7,343 nucleotides of DNA from Gammaproteobacteria bacterium (GTDB lineage: Bacteria; Pseudomonadota; Gammaproteobacteria; HK1): contig JAGRHX010000918.1 of NCBI GenBank assembly GCA_020444775.1, positions 1-7,343 on the forward strand. Reading direction: 5' to 3'. The notes below the pieces were generated by a model. That model made no database searches. It saw only the letters and a list, made by a program, of their open reading frames with translations, and had not been told where the DNA came from. The position numbers and the translations under genes were made by a program. Of this stretch, positions 1 to 6,072 are shown piece after piece (within the stretch, counting starts at the first letter, position 1; each line of letters starts with the position of its first letter).

Positions 1-875
1 TCGCCGAGCAGGTTGAAGGCCAGCACCGTGACGGTGATGGCAAGGCCGGGAAACAGCACCAGCCACCAGGGCGGCACCAGGCCGGCGTTCAACGCATCGG
101 CGAGCATGTTGCCCCAGGTCGGCGTCGGTGGCGGGATGCCCACGCCCAGAAAGCCCAGCGAGGCCTCGATGATGATGGCCACACCCAGATGGGTGGTCGC
201 CAGGATCAGATAGGGCGCCACGCACTGCGGCAGGATGTGACGGAGCATGATGCGCATGTTCGATGCGCCAAGGCCCCGCGCCGCCTCGACGAAGGACATC
301 TCCTTCAAGGACAGCACCACCGAGCGTATGACCCGGCCGCCGAACGGGATCCGGGTGATGGCGATGGCGATGATCACCGTGCCGGTGCCCGAGCCGAGCG
401 CCATGGCAATGGCCATGGCCAGGATCAGATCCGGGAACGACTGCAGGAATTCGATGATGCGCTGGCTGATCATGTCGAAGCGGCCGCCCAGGAATCCGCT
501 GGCCAGCCCCCACAGCGCGCCCAGGGTGGTGCCGAGCACCACCGCCGAGATTGCGACCGTAAGGGACGCGCGGCTGCCGTGGATGGTCCTGCTCAATGTG
601 TCGCGGCCGATCTGATCGGTGCCGAACACGCTCTGGGCATCGGGCGGCTTGGACATGCGCCGGAAGTCCGACTTGAGCGGATCATGCGGCGCAATCCACG
701 GCGCGGCGATCGCCATGATGATGATAGCCAACGCCACCACACCCCAGAACGCCGACAGCGGCGATCGCCTGGCGAAGCGAAAGAGTCCACGGGCCATGCG
801 CCGCGGCAGCGAGGCAGGCGGTGGAATTCTCCGGCTCGGCGTGGCCGCGTTCGCGTGGATCTGGGGGCTGCTCAT
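1..875 (-). CDS. DppC-type ABC transporter permease, partial (C-terminus cut by window edge)
   Basis: Inner-membrane permease of the peptide/nickel (Dpp/Opp) ABC importer family, pairing with the DppB-type protein encoded just upstream. 291 complete codons are visible, open at the left edge; the family is usually about 290-310 residues, so probably only about 10-20 residues are missing. A cytoplasmic proline- and arginine-rich tail (1-40) precedes the first membrane helix (about 41-61, followed by the family-typical APHDP). The typical segment FGTDQIGRD lies at 84-92. More hydrophobic segments lie near 104-128, 145-173, 228-246 and 273-290. The EAA loop that docks on the ATPase is seen at 197-205 (EAARGLGAS). 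The ATG at 875 overlaps the TGA of the upstream gene in an ATGA arrangement, which supports this start and translational coupling. Substrate could be peptide, opine, nickel or another small molecule; the permease does not tell. Confidence 0.93.
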   Translation of the reverse strand, partial: MSSPQIHANAATPSRRIPPPASLPRRMARGLFRFARRSPLSAFWGVVALAIIIMAIAAPWIAPHDPLKSDFRRMSKPPDAQSVFGTDQIGRDTLSRTIHGSRASLTVAISAVVLGTTLGALWGLASGFLGGRFDMISQRIIEFLQSFPDLILAMAIAMALGSGTGTVIIAIAITRIPFGGRVIRSVVLSLKEMSFVEAARGLGASNMRIMLRHILPQCVAPYLILATTHLGVAIIIEASLGFLGVGIPPPTPTWGNMLADALNAGLVPPWWLVLFPGLAITVTVLAFNLLG

Positions 876-1834
876 TGGTAACGAATCCTCGGATCCAGCC
901 AGGCGATGATGATGTCCACGGTGATGTTGAGGAGCACGAAGACCATCGCGTACAGGAACACCAGGTTCTGCATGACGAAGATGTCGCGCTCGTTGACCGC
1001 GGTGAACATGGCGTAACCGAGCCCGGGGGTGCCGAACGCACGCTCGACTGGTATGGAGCCCGCCAGCACGAAGCCGAGCAGGATGCCGGACAGCGTGATC
1101 ACCGGCAGCATGGCGTTCGGCAGCGCGTGCAGGGCGATCACCAACCGACCGCTCAGACCCTTGGCTCGCGCGGTGCGCACGTAGTCCTCGCGAATCACCT
1201 CCAGCAGGCTGGAACGCGCCATCCGTGCGATATAGGCGGCCTGGCCGATGCCGAGCACCACGGCCGGGCCGATGACGATCTGGAAGGTGGCCCAGGGTGC
1301 TTCGAACACCGAGGCGCCGGTCAGGGTCAACGGTGCTCTGTAGCCGAACCAGAACAGCAGCGCCAGGACGATCAGCATACCCAGCCAGAAACCCGGCACC
1401 GCAAGACAGGTGATGCTGACGAAGCGCACCAGGTGGTCGGCCCAGCTGTTCGGCTTGATGGCGCTGATGATCGCGACCGGGATACCGATGAGCCAGGAGA
1501 AGATGACCGAGAGCAGCCCGATCTGCGCGGTCAGCGGACCGCGCCGCATGACCATCTCGCCGACGCTCTCGGCGCGGAAGAACGAGCGGCCGAAATCGCC
1601 GCTTATGATGTCGCCCAGCCAGCGGAAGTACTGGACGATCAGCGGATCGGACAGCCCCAGCTCCCTCATGTAGTTCGCCCGCTGGGCCTCGGTCAGCTTG
1701 GTCATGCCCTCGGGACCGAAGATGGCGACCAGTGGATCGCCGGGCATGACCCGCATGATCAGGAAGACGATCACGGAGACACCCATGATCGTGACCGCGC
1801 CGAAGCCCAGTCTGCGCACGATGTAGCTGAACAT
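872..1834 (-). CDS. DppB-type ABC transporter permease
   Basis: First inner-membrane permease of a Dpp/Opp-type importer, 320 residues, normal for the family. It begins with the classic MFSYIVRRL start and first helix (about 10-28), followed by the conserved MPGDP (30-34) at the start of the periplasmic loop. The segment GLSDPLIVQYFRWL (60-73) is also typical of DppB. Further hydrophobic stretches lie near 101-124, 134-164, 183-204, 242-262 and 286-312. The EAA loop is at 217-228 (DYVRTARAKGLS), and the protein ends in the family-typical LDPRIRY. An upstream in-frame ATG would add 55 residues, but that extension is arginine-rich, unlike the family and overlaps the repeat-bearing intergenic region, so ATG 1834 is preferred. 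No strong Shine-Dalgarno is seen before it. The gene is divergent from the amidohydrolase and overlaps the DppC-type gene by 4 bp. Confidence 0.95.
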   Translation of the reverse strand: MFSYIVRRLGFGAVTIMGVSVIVFLIMRVMPGDPLVAIFGPEGMTKLTEAQRANYMRELGLSDPLIVQYFRWLGDIISGDFGRSFFRAESVGEMVMRRGPLTAQIGLLSVIFSWLIGIPVAIISAIKPNSWADHLVRFVSITCLAVPGFWLGMLIVLALLFWFGYRAPLTLTGASVFEAPWATFQIVIGPAVVLGIGQAAYIARMARSSLLEVIREDYVRTARAKGLSGRLVIALHALPNAMLPVITLSGILLGFVLAGSIPVERAFGTPGLGYAMFTAVNERDIFVMQNLVFLYAMVFVLLNITVDIIIAWLDPRIRYQ

Positions 1835-1876
1835 GTGATTCGCGGCTTTTCGTCGATACGGCGTTATGGGCGAAAC

Positions 1877-1912
1877 CAATCGAGCAGCCGATCGAGTGGC
1901 CGATCGAGATGA
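1877..1912. repeat. Degenerate 12-bp tandem repeat, 3 units
   Basis: Three adjacent 12-bp units share the core ATCGAG (CAATCGAGCAGC, CGATCGAGTGGC, CGATCGAGATGA). Six to seven positions are constant across all three. The unit lies 43 bp upstream of the importer start codon on that gene's 5' side. The cores recur on one face of the helix (about 1.1 turns per unit), as for iterated protein-binding sites, but a slippage origin is equally possible. Confidence 0.6.
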
Positions 1913-1962
1913 CACGCCGGGCAGCAATCTCGCCGTGCCCGTGTGAGCCTTTCGCCTGATTC

Positions 1963-1976
1963 GCACCGTTCGGTGC
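1963..1976. promoter_or_regulatory. 14-bp inverted repeat, candidate operator
   Basis: GCACCG and CGGTGC are perfect inverted arms separated by TT. The element lies in the middle of the divergent intergenic region, 128 bp upstream of the importer start and about 257 bp upstream of the amidohydrolase start, and next to the promoter-like TGTCATACT at 1978-1986. The size and position suit a dimeric transcription factor site, but no second copy was seen in the window and no regulator gene is present. Confidence 0.35.
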
Positions 1977-2051
1977 ATGTCATACTGGCATCCCTGCACG
2001 AGATTGCCGATATTCGGGGCTAGATTGACGCGTGCGGGGGCGGGCGGTCAA

Positions 2052-2099
2052 GGCATGTGCCTGGGCATGTCCCTGGGCATGTCCCTGGGCATGTCCCTG
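2052..2099. repeat. 12-bp tandem repeat, 4 units
   Basis: Four head-to-tail copies of GGCATGTCCCTG run without interruption; the last three are identical and the first differs at one position (G for C at its eighth base). The array ends at 2099 and sits 134 bp before the amidohydrolase start. Each copy carries a CATG. A multiple of three gives repetitive peptides in every frame, which explains the odd short open frames here; none has a ribosome binding site or looks like a real protein. Confidence 0.9.
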
Positions 2100-2233
2100 G
2101 CGCGGCCGTATTCCTCGGATGATATCTTTCGTGATGTCCAAAGCGGAGATCACCGGTAGACATCACCAGATGAGCCTTCGGGTGGACTCGACAGCGACGC
2201 TGCGGCCGGTGAGCGCAGCATGGAGCGAGCGCG

Positions 2234-3682
2234 ATGAGCATCACCATCAGTGTGCTGCGTGATATCGATTGGCTGGTCGCGTTCGACGGCGAGCGGCATG
2301 TCTATATACGCGATGCCGATCTTGCCTTCGCGGTCGACGCCCGGCACGGTTCGCGAATTCTCCACGCCGGGCCGGGGTATGCCGGGCCGGTGGACGAGGA
2401 GCTATCCGGTCGTGGGCGTCTGGTGATGCCGGGCCTGGTCAACATCCATTCACATCCGTCCAGCGAGCCCTTGCGCAAAGGCATCACCGACGAGACCCGC
2501 AGCCCGGGGTTCCACCACAGCTCGTTGTACGAGTTCCTGACCGTGTTCGATACCGAGCCAGCGGCACGCACCGCGAGTCTGCAGGTCGCGCTGTGCGAGC
2601 TGTTGCTAAGCGGTTGCACCACCGTCACCGATGTATCGATGCCATACGAAGGCTGGCTCGATACCATCGCGGCCAGCGGCATGCGCGCGGTGCTGGCGCC
2701 GGTGTTCAGAGATGCCCGCTGGTTCACGCGCAACGGCCACGCGCTCGAGTACGAATGGGACGAGCATGCCGGGGGCGAGGCGCTGGCCCGCGCGGTCGGC
2801 GTCATCGATGCGGTCCAGGCGCGCAACGATTCACGCCTCGGCGCGATGGTCTTCCCCGGCCAGATCGACACCTGCACGCCGGAACGGTTGCAGGCGTCTT
2901 TCAGGCTCGCCTGTGAGCGGGATCTGCCGTGGCAGACCCATGCTTCGCAAAGCGTCGCCGAGTTCAACGAGATGCAGCGGCGGCATGGGCTGTCACCGGT
3001 GCAGCTGCTGGACCGGCTGGGGATCTTGAGCGAGCGCAGCATCATCGCTCACGCCATCTTCCTCGACCATCATCCCTGGCTGCACTGGACCAGCCGGCGC
3101 GACCTCGGTCTGCTCGCCGATAGCGGCACCAGCGTCGCCCACTGTCCGACCGTGTTCTCGCGTCGCGGCATCGCCCTGCACAGCTTCGGCGGCTATGTGC
3201 GAGGTGGCATCAATCTGGGCATCGGCACCGACACCTACCCACACAACATGCTCGAGGAGTTGAAGACGGTCGGGACCTGCGCGCGGCTCATCGCGCAGAG
3301 CGTGGACGACCACGATACCCGTGAGGTGTTCGAGGCGGCGACGCTGGGCGGCGCGCGTGCGCTGCGACGCGACGATCTGGGCCGTCTGGCGGTTGGCGCG
3401 AAGGCCGATTTCGTTTGCGTGGACCTGACTCATGCGAGCATGCGGCCACTACGTGAGCCGCTGCGCACGTTGATCGGAATCGCTCAGGACCGCGCGGTGG
3501 ACGAGGTCTGGGTGGACGGCCGCTGTCTGGTCCGCGGCGGCACGGTGCTGAGCATGGATCTGCAGGCTTCGCTCGGCGTGCTGCAGGATGCGCAGCAACG
3601 ATCCCTGTCACGTACCCGTCAGCTCGATTGGGCCGGGCGCAGTGCCGATGAGCTGGCGCCGATGCTGCTGCAGCAGCGTTGA
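2234..3682 (+). CDS. Metal-dependent amidohydrolase, ATZ/TRZ (chlorohydrolase/deaminase) type
   Basis: Predicted cytoplasmic hydrolase of 482 residues with the amidohydrolase-superfamily fold; family members remove amino, amide or halide groups from small heterocycles and amidines. An N-terminal beta-sandwich segment (1-66) leads to PGLVNIHSH, giving metal ligands His72 and His74. Further ligands are His236 (in THASQS), His273 (in AHAIFL) and Asp333 (in GTDTYP). The C-terminal part closes the sandwich with GRLAVGAKADFVCVDL (383-398) and VDEVWVDGRCLVRGG (422-436). The proton-shuttling Glu usual three residues after the third His (HxxE) is Gln239 here. This may mark a subgroup with other chemistry. 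Start: ATG 2234 has GGAG 8 bases upstream. It is divergent from the importer operon, suggesting uptake followed by hydrolysis. Substrate is not identifiable; deaminase, amidase and dechlorinase remain open. Confidence 0.9.
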   Translation: MSITISVLRDIDWLVAFDGERHVYIRDADLAFAVDARHGSRILHAGPGYAGPVDEELSGRGRLVMPGLVNIHSHPSSEPLRKGITDETRSPGFHHSSLYEFLTVFDTEPAARTASLQVALCELLLSGCTTVTDVSMPYEGWLDTIAASGMRAVLAPVFRDARWFTRNGHALEYEWDEHAGGEALARAVGVIDAVQARNDSRLGAMVFPGQIDTCTPERLQASFRLACERDLPWQTHASQSVAEFNEMQRRHGLSPVQLLDRLGILSERSIIAHAIFLDHHPWLHWTSRRDLGLLADSGTSVAHCPTVFSRRGIALHSFGGYVRGGINLGIGTDTYPHNMLEELKTVGTCARLIAQSVDDHDTREVFEAATLGGARALRRDDLGRLAVGAKADFVCVDLTHASMRPLREPLRTLIGIAQDRAVDEVWVDGRCLVRGGTVLSMDLQASLGVLQDAQQRSLSRTRQLDWAGRSADELAPMLLQQR

Positions 3683-3826
3683 GCCGCCGGTCGAACTTCG
3701 CCCGAGCCCCGGCGTAGAGCCTTCAGACCCTCGATTGTGCACCTGCGTGGCCGATAACGGGGGCAGTCCGGGTGTTGCGGCCGCCCCCCGGCCCCATCCG
3801 CTTCAGACCCCGCACATCCACGCATC

Positions 3827-3830
3827 GAGG
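3827..3830 (+). promoter_or_regulatory. Ribosome binding site deciding the DUF2059 start
   Basis: GAGG lies 5 bases before ATG 3836. An in-frame GTG at 3830 overlaps this site and so cannot use it, so the ATG is the preferred start; it also begins the signal peptide cleanly. Confidence 0.6.
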
Positions 3831-3835
3831 TGCAC

Positions 3836-4339
3836 ATGAAGAATCTGCTGTCGATCATCCTGCTTGCTACCCTGAGCCTCGGCGTGTCCGCCGATCCCCA
3901 GACGCACCGTCAGGCCGCGGAGCGGCTGCTCGAGGTCTCCGACGCCGATCGCATGATCGAGCGGATCAAGCCGCAGCTGGACATGCTCAACGAGCAGATG
4001 CTCGCCCAGCTGGAGGTGCCGGCGGGTGCACAGCCCATCGTCGACGAGCACATGGACAAGGTGCGTGCGCTGATGGCCGAGATGATGAACTGGGACGTGC
4101 TCCGTGAGCAGTTCATCGACGTCTACATCCGGGTGTTCGACGAGCAGGAGCTTCTCGATCTGGTGGCCTTCTACGAGTCGCCGGTCGGCCGCAAGGTGGT
4201 TGAGAAGATGCCGGCGGTCATGGAGGAGAGCATGGCCATCACCCAGCGTCAGCTGGGTGATCTGATGCCCCGGGTCCAAGCCATCATGCAGGAGATGGGT
4301 GAGAAGCTACGCGCGCAGCAGGCCGCCCAGGGTGGCTGA
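3836..4339 (+). CDS. Secreted DUF2059 family protein
   Basis: Small exported protein of 167 residues, role unknown. A signal peptide is clear: Lys2, then a hydrophobic stretch (4-16) and a likely signal peptidase I site after Ala19 (GVSA|DP). The mature part is helical and rich in Glu, Gln and Met. The family hallmark is the C-terminal half: FIDVYIRVFDEQELLDLVAFYESPVGRKV (about 99-127) followed by a MPAVMEESM-type segment and an amphipathic tail. There are no catalytic motifs and no cysteines in the mature protein, so a structural or binding role in the periplasm is likely. It lies 153 bp after the amidohydrolase and 125 bp before the oxygenase, so it probably has its own promoter and need not belong to the catabolic set. 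The family assignment is by recognition of the C-terminal pattern. Confidence 0.85.
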   Translation: MKNLLSIILLATLSLGVSADPQTHRQAAERLLEVSDADRMIERIKPQLDMLNEQMLAQLEVPAGAQPIVDEHMDKVRALMAEMMNWDVLREQFIDVYIRVFDEQELLDLVAFYESPVGRKVVEKMPAVMEESMAITQRQLGDLMPRVQAIMQEMGEKLRAQQAAQGG

Positions 4340-4464
4340 CGGCGGCTGAGCGTGGCTGGGCGCCTGCTTGGAGCGCGGCGGGCGAGGGCGTATCGTAGCT
4401 CGCTAACGCGCTCCGAACGCGGAGTGCCGTTGTTCAACCGCACACCCAGAGCGAGACCGTTCCG

Positions 4465-5307
4465 ATGGATACCGCACAGATCGTCGCCGACTACGAGCGC
4501 GACGGCTTCGTATTTCCCATTCCGGTGCTGGATGTGGACGCGGTGCGCGACTACCGGGAGCGGCTGGAGCATCTGGAGCGGCGCTACGCGGACGATCCGA
4601 CGCGTCTCAAATGCGTTCGCGGCTACGGCCAGCACGGCCTGCGCTTCATCGACGAGATCGTGCGTCAGCCACGTATACTCGAGGCGGTGGGCGCGATCCT
4701 GGGGCCGGATCTACTGGTCTTCGGCTGCAGCATGTTCATCAAGGAGGCGCACACCCCCGACTATGTCTCCTGGCATCAGGATCTGACCTATTGGGGGCTC
4801 AGCGATCAGGCACAGGTCACCGCCTGGCTCGCGCTGTCGCCGGCCACGTTGGAAAGCGGCTGCATGCAGTTCGTGGCGGGCACCCACCGCTCGCCCATCG
4901 TCGAGCACAAGGACAGTTTCGCCCGCCACAACCTGCTGACCCGCGGTCAGGAGATCGCGGTGGCGGTCGACGAGGCCTCGGCCGTGGACGTGGTGCTGGC
5001 GCCGGGTGAGGTCAGCCTGCATCACGGGCACATCTTTCATGCCTCGCGTCCCAACCGCTCCGACGATCGGCGCATCGGCGTGGCCATCCGTTACATCAGT
5101 CCGCAAATGAAGCAGGGCGAGGGTGGTCGCAGCTACGCAAGGCTGGTCCAGGGCGAGGATCGCTACGGTCACTTCCGTCTCAATCCGGCGCCCACGCGTG
5201 ACGAGCCGGATGCCTCGGACTTCGAGCGCATGCAGGCGGCGATGGCCGCCAACGAGAGCGTGCTCTATGTCGATGCCTCGCAACAGGGCAAGCGTCTGAA
5301 CGGATGA
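4465..5307 (+). CDS. Phytanoyl-CoA dioxygenase (PhyH) family Fe(II)/2-oxoglutarate oxygenase
   Basis: Cytoplasmic non-haem iron oxygenase of 280 residues that should couple 2-oxoglutarate decarboxylation to hydroxylation of an unknown small molecule. The N-terminus has the family-typical YERDGFVFPIPVLD (10-23). The iron triad is visible: His104 and Asp106 in SWHQDLTYWGL and the distal His192 in HIFHASRPNRS; Arg203, 11 residues later, is placed to bind the 2-oxoglutarate carboxylate. The segment TAWLALSPATLESGCMQFVAGTHR (about 119-142) is the usual core of the double-stranded beta-helix. Asp106 is retained, which argues for a hydroxylase; halogenases of this fold carry Gly or Ala there. Start ATG 4465 has only a weak purine-rich stretch (GCGAGA) ahead, and the next in-frame ATG would remove needed sequence. 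Relatives act on acyl-CoAs, ectoine, phosphonates and many natural products, so the substrate is open. Confidence 0.92.
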   Translation: MDTAQIVADYERDGFVFPIPVLDVDAVRDYRERLEHLERRYADDPTRLKCVRGYGQHGLRFIDEIVRQPRILEAVGAILGPDLLVFGCSMFIKEAHTPDYVSWHQDLTYWGLSDQAQVTAWLALSPATLESGCMQFVAGTHRSPIVEHKDSFARHNLLTRGQEIAVAVDEASAVDVVLAPGEVSLHHGHIFHASRPNRSDDRRIGVAIRYISPQMKQGEGGRSYARLVQGEDRYGHFRLNPAPTRDEPDASDFERMQAAMAANESVLYVDASQQGKRLNG

Positions 5308-5316
5308 CCCGCGATC

Positions 5317-5332
5317 GGCCCCACGCGGGGCC
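5317..5332 (+). terminator. GC-rich hairpin after the oxygenase gene
   Basis: GGCCCC and GGGGCC form a perfect 6-bp stem around a 4-base ACGC loop, beginning 10 bp after the oxygenase stop codon. No T-run follows, so it is not a textbook intrinsic terminator; it could act as an RNA 3'-end stabiliser or weak terminator. The rest of the 228-bp gap to the decarboxylase (to 5535) shows no gene, no thiamine (THI-box) riboswitch and no strong promoter. Confidence 0.35.
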
Positions 5333-5524
5333 ATCGATACCCCCGATCACTTATCATGTGCGGCCCGGGATGGAGGGGCGACGCACGCGGCAGGGTCGCG
5401 GTTCTGGATCGGTCGCGTCGTCGTCACCCCCGTCAATCCACGCAGGTGATGGCGTCATCGCCCGGACCGGCCAGCGTCTGGCGGCACGGGTCTGGCGAAT
5501 GCCGCCGTCATTCAACATTCATCC

Positions 5525-5528
5525 GAGG
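5525..5528 (+). promoter_or_regulatory. Ribosome binding site deciding the GTG start of the decarboxylase alpha gene
   Basis: GAGG lies 7 bases before GTG 5536. The open frame extends 60 codons further upstream, but that part is arginine-rich and unlike the family, so the GTG with this site is preferred. Confidence 0.65.
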
Positions 5529-5535
5529 CAGTTAC

Positions 5536-6066
5536 GTGGCTACGGCTGAGAAAATCGACTGGCACAAAGACATCTTCGATGTCCTGCGTGAGCAGGACAT
5601 CTCCCTGGTCGCACATGTTCCCGACGCGGGCCATACCCCGCTCATCAAGCGGTGCGAGGCGCACAACGACATCGACGTGGTCACCCTCACCACCGAGGAG
5701 GACGGTGTCGGCCTGCTCTGTGGCGCCTGGGCCGGTGGCCGCAAGGGTGTGCTGCTGATGCAGTCCTCCGGTGTCGGTAACTGTGGCAATGCGCTGGCCT
5801 TGCCGGCGATCGGCCGTATTCCGTTCGTGACCCTGGTGTCGATGCGTGGCGAATGGGGCGAGTTCATTCCCTGGCAGGTGCCCATGGGCCGCGGTACGCC
5901 CGGCCTGCTCGAGGCCATGGACGTGCGGGTGTTCCGCGCCGATCACCAGGCCGAGGTGGGCAGCACCGTCGATGCGGCGATCAAGCTCGCCTTCAACACC
6001 CGGCAGTCCACCGCGGTGCTGCTGTCGCAGCGCATGATCGGTGCCAAGCAGTTCAAAGAGGGTTGA
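5536..6066 (+). CDS. ThDP-dependent 2-oxo-acid decarboxylase, alpha subunit (sulfopyruvate decarboxylase ComD type)
   Basis: The pyrimidine-binding (PYR) half of a two-subunit thiamine diphosphate decarboxylase, 176 residues, the usual size for ComD-type subunits. The N-terminus matches the pattern of family members (VLREQDISLVAHVPDAGHTPL, about 16-36). TTEEDGVGLLCGA (52-64) carries the conserved Glu (54 or 55) that activates the cofactor's aminopyrimidine ring. MQSSGVGNCGNAL (75-87) is a strong signature, corresponding to MQNSGLGN-type motifs in sulfopyruvate and phosphonopyruvate decarboxylases. Then follow RGEWGE (104-109) and a helical tail. It uses a GTG start. The partner beta subunit begins 6 bp after its stop, so the two are cotranscribed and probably form a mixed oligomer. 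Real substrate may be sulfopyruvate, phosphonopyruvate or another 3-substituted 2-oxo acid; none of the classical sulfonate or phosphonate marker genes is visible nearby. Confidence 0.88.
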   Translation: MATAEKIDWHKDIFDVLREQDISLVAHVPDAGHTPLIKRCEAHNDIDVVTLTTEEDGVGLLCGAWAGGRKGVLLMQSSGVGNCGNALALPAIGRIPFVTLVSMRGEWGEFIPWQVPMGRGTPGLLEAMDVRVFRADHQAEVGSTVDAAIKLAFNTRQSTAVLLSQRMIGAKQFKEG

Positions 6067-6072
6067 GCCGTC

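Larger units (their letters stand above)
1835..2233. promoter_or_regulatory. Divergent intergenic region between importer and amidohydrolase
   Basis: About 400 bp without a credible gene; the short open frames crossing it are low-complexity translations of the repeats. It must hold the promoters for the importer operon (leftward) and probably for the amidohydrolase (rightward). It contains a degenerate 12-bp triplet (1877-1912), a 14-bp dyad (1963-1976), a near-exact 12-bp quadruple repeat (2052-2099) and a 6-bp stem just ahead of the amidohydrolase ribosome binding site (2199-2219). A TTGACG at 2025-2030 resembles a -35 box but has no matching -10 at normal spacing. TGTCATACT at 1978-1986 resembles an extended -10 element, without a good -35. 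No promoter can be placed firmly. Confidence 0.55.

Noticed and set aside
189..881. Plus-strand open frame of 230 codons opposite the DppC-type gene
   Set aside because: Composition is that of an antisense shadow, and the minus strand encodes a clear permease with an EAA loop throughout.
821..1912. Plus-strand open frame of 363 codons opposite the DppB-type gene
   Set aside because: Its product is a low-complexity Asp/His/Gln/Arg-rich string antisense to a convincing permease; a typical high-GC shadow with no domain or ribosome binding site.
1835..1999. N-terminal extension of the DppB-type gene to an ATG at 1999
   Set aside because: It adds 55 arginine-rich residues before a start that already fits the family exactly, and it covers the repeat region.
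2025..2053. TTGACG as a sigma-70 -35 box
   Set aside because: No acceptable -10 hexamer is found 16-18 bp downstream.
2020..2262. Short open frames with repeated Cys-Pro-Gly-Thr or Ala-Trp-Ala-Cys-Pro peptides
   Set aside because: They are translations of the 12-bp tandem repeat; no start signals and no recognisable protein.
2993..3433. Minus-strand open frame of 146 codons inside the amidohydrolase
   Set aside because: Lies wholly opposite the conserved catalytic region of the amidohydrolase and resembles no family.
3664..3677. Perfect 14-bp palindrome near the end of the amidohydrolase gene
   Set aside because: GCTGCTGCAGCAGC simply encodes Leu-Leu-Gln-Gln with preferred codons; probably a coding coincidence.
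5308..5535. Possible thiamine riboswitch ahead of the ThDP enzyme genes
   Set aside because: No THI-box core elements are visible in the 228-bp gap, and ThDP-using enzymes are not usual targets of that switch.
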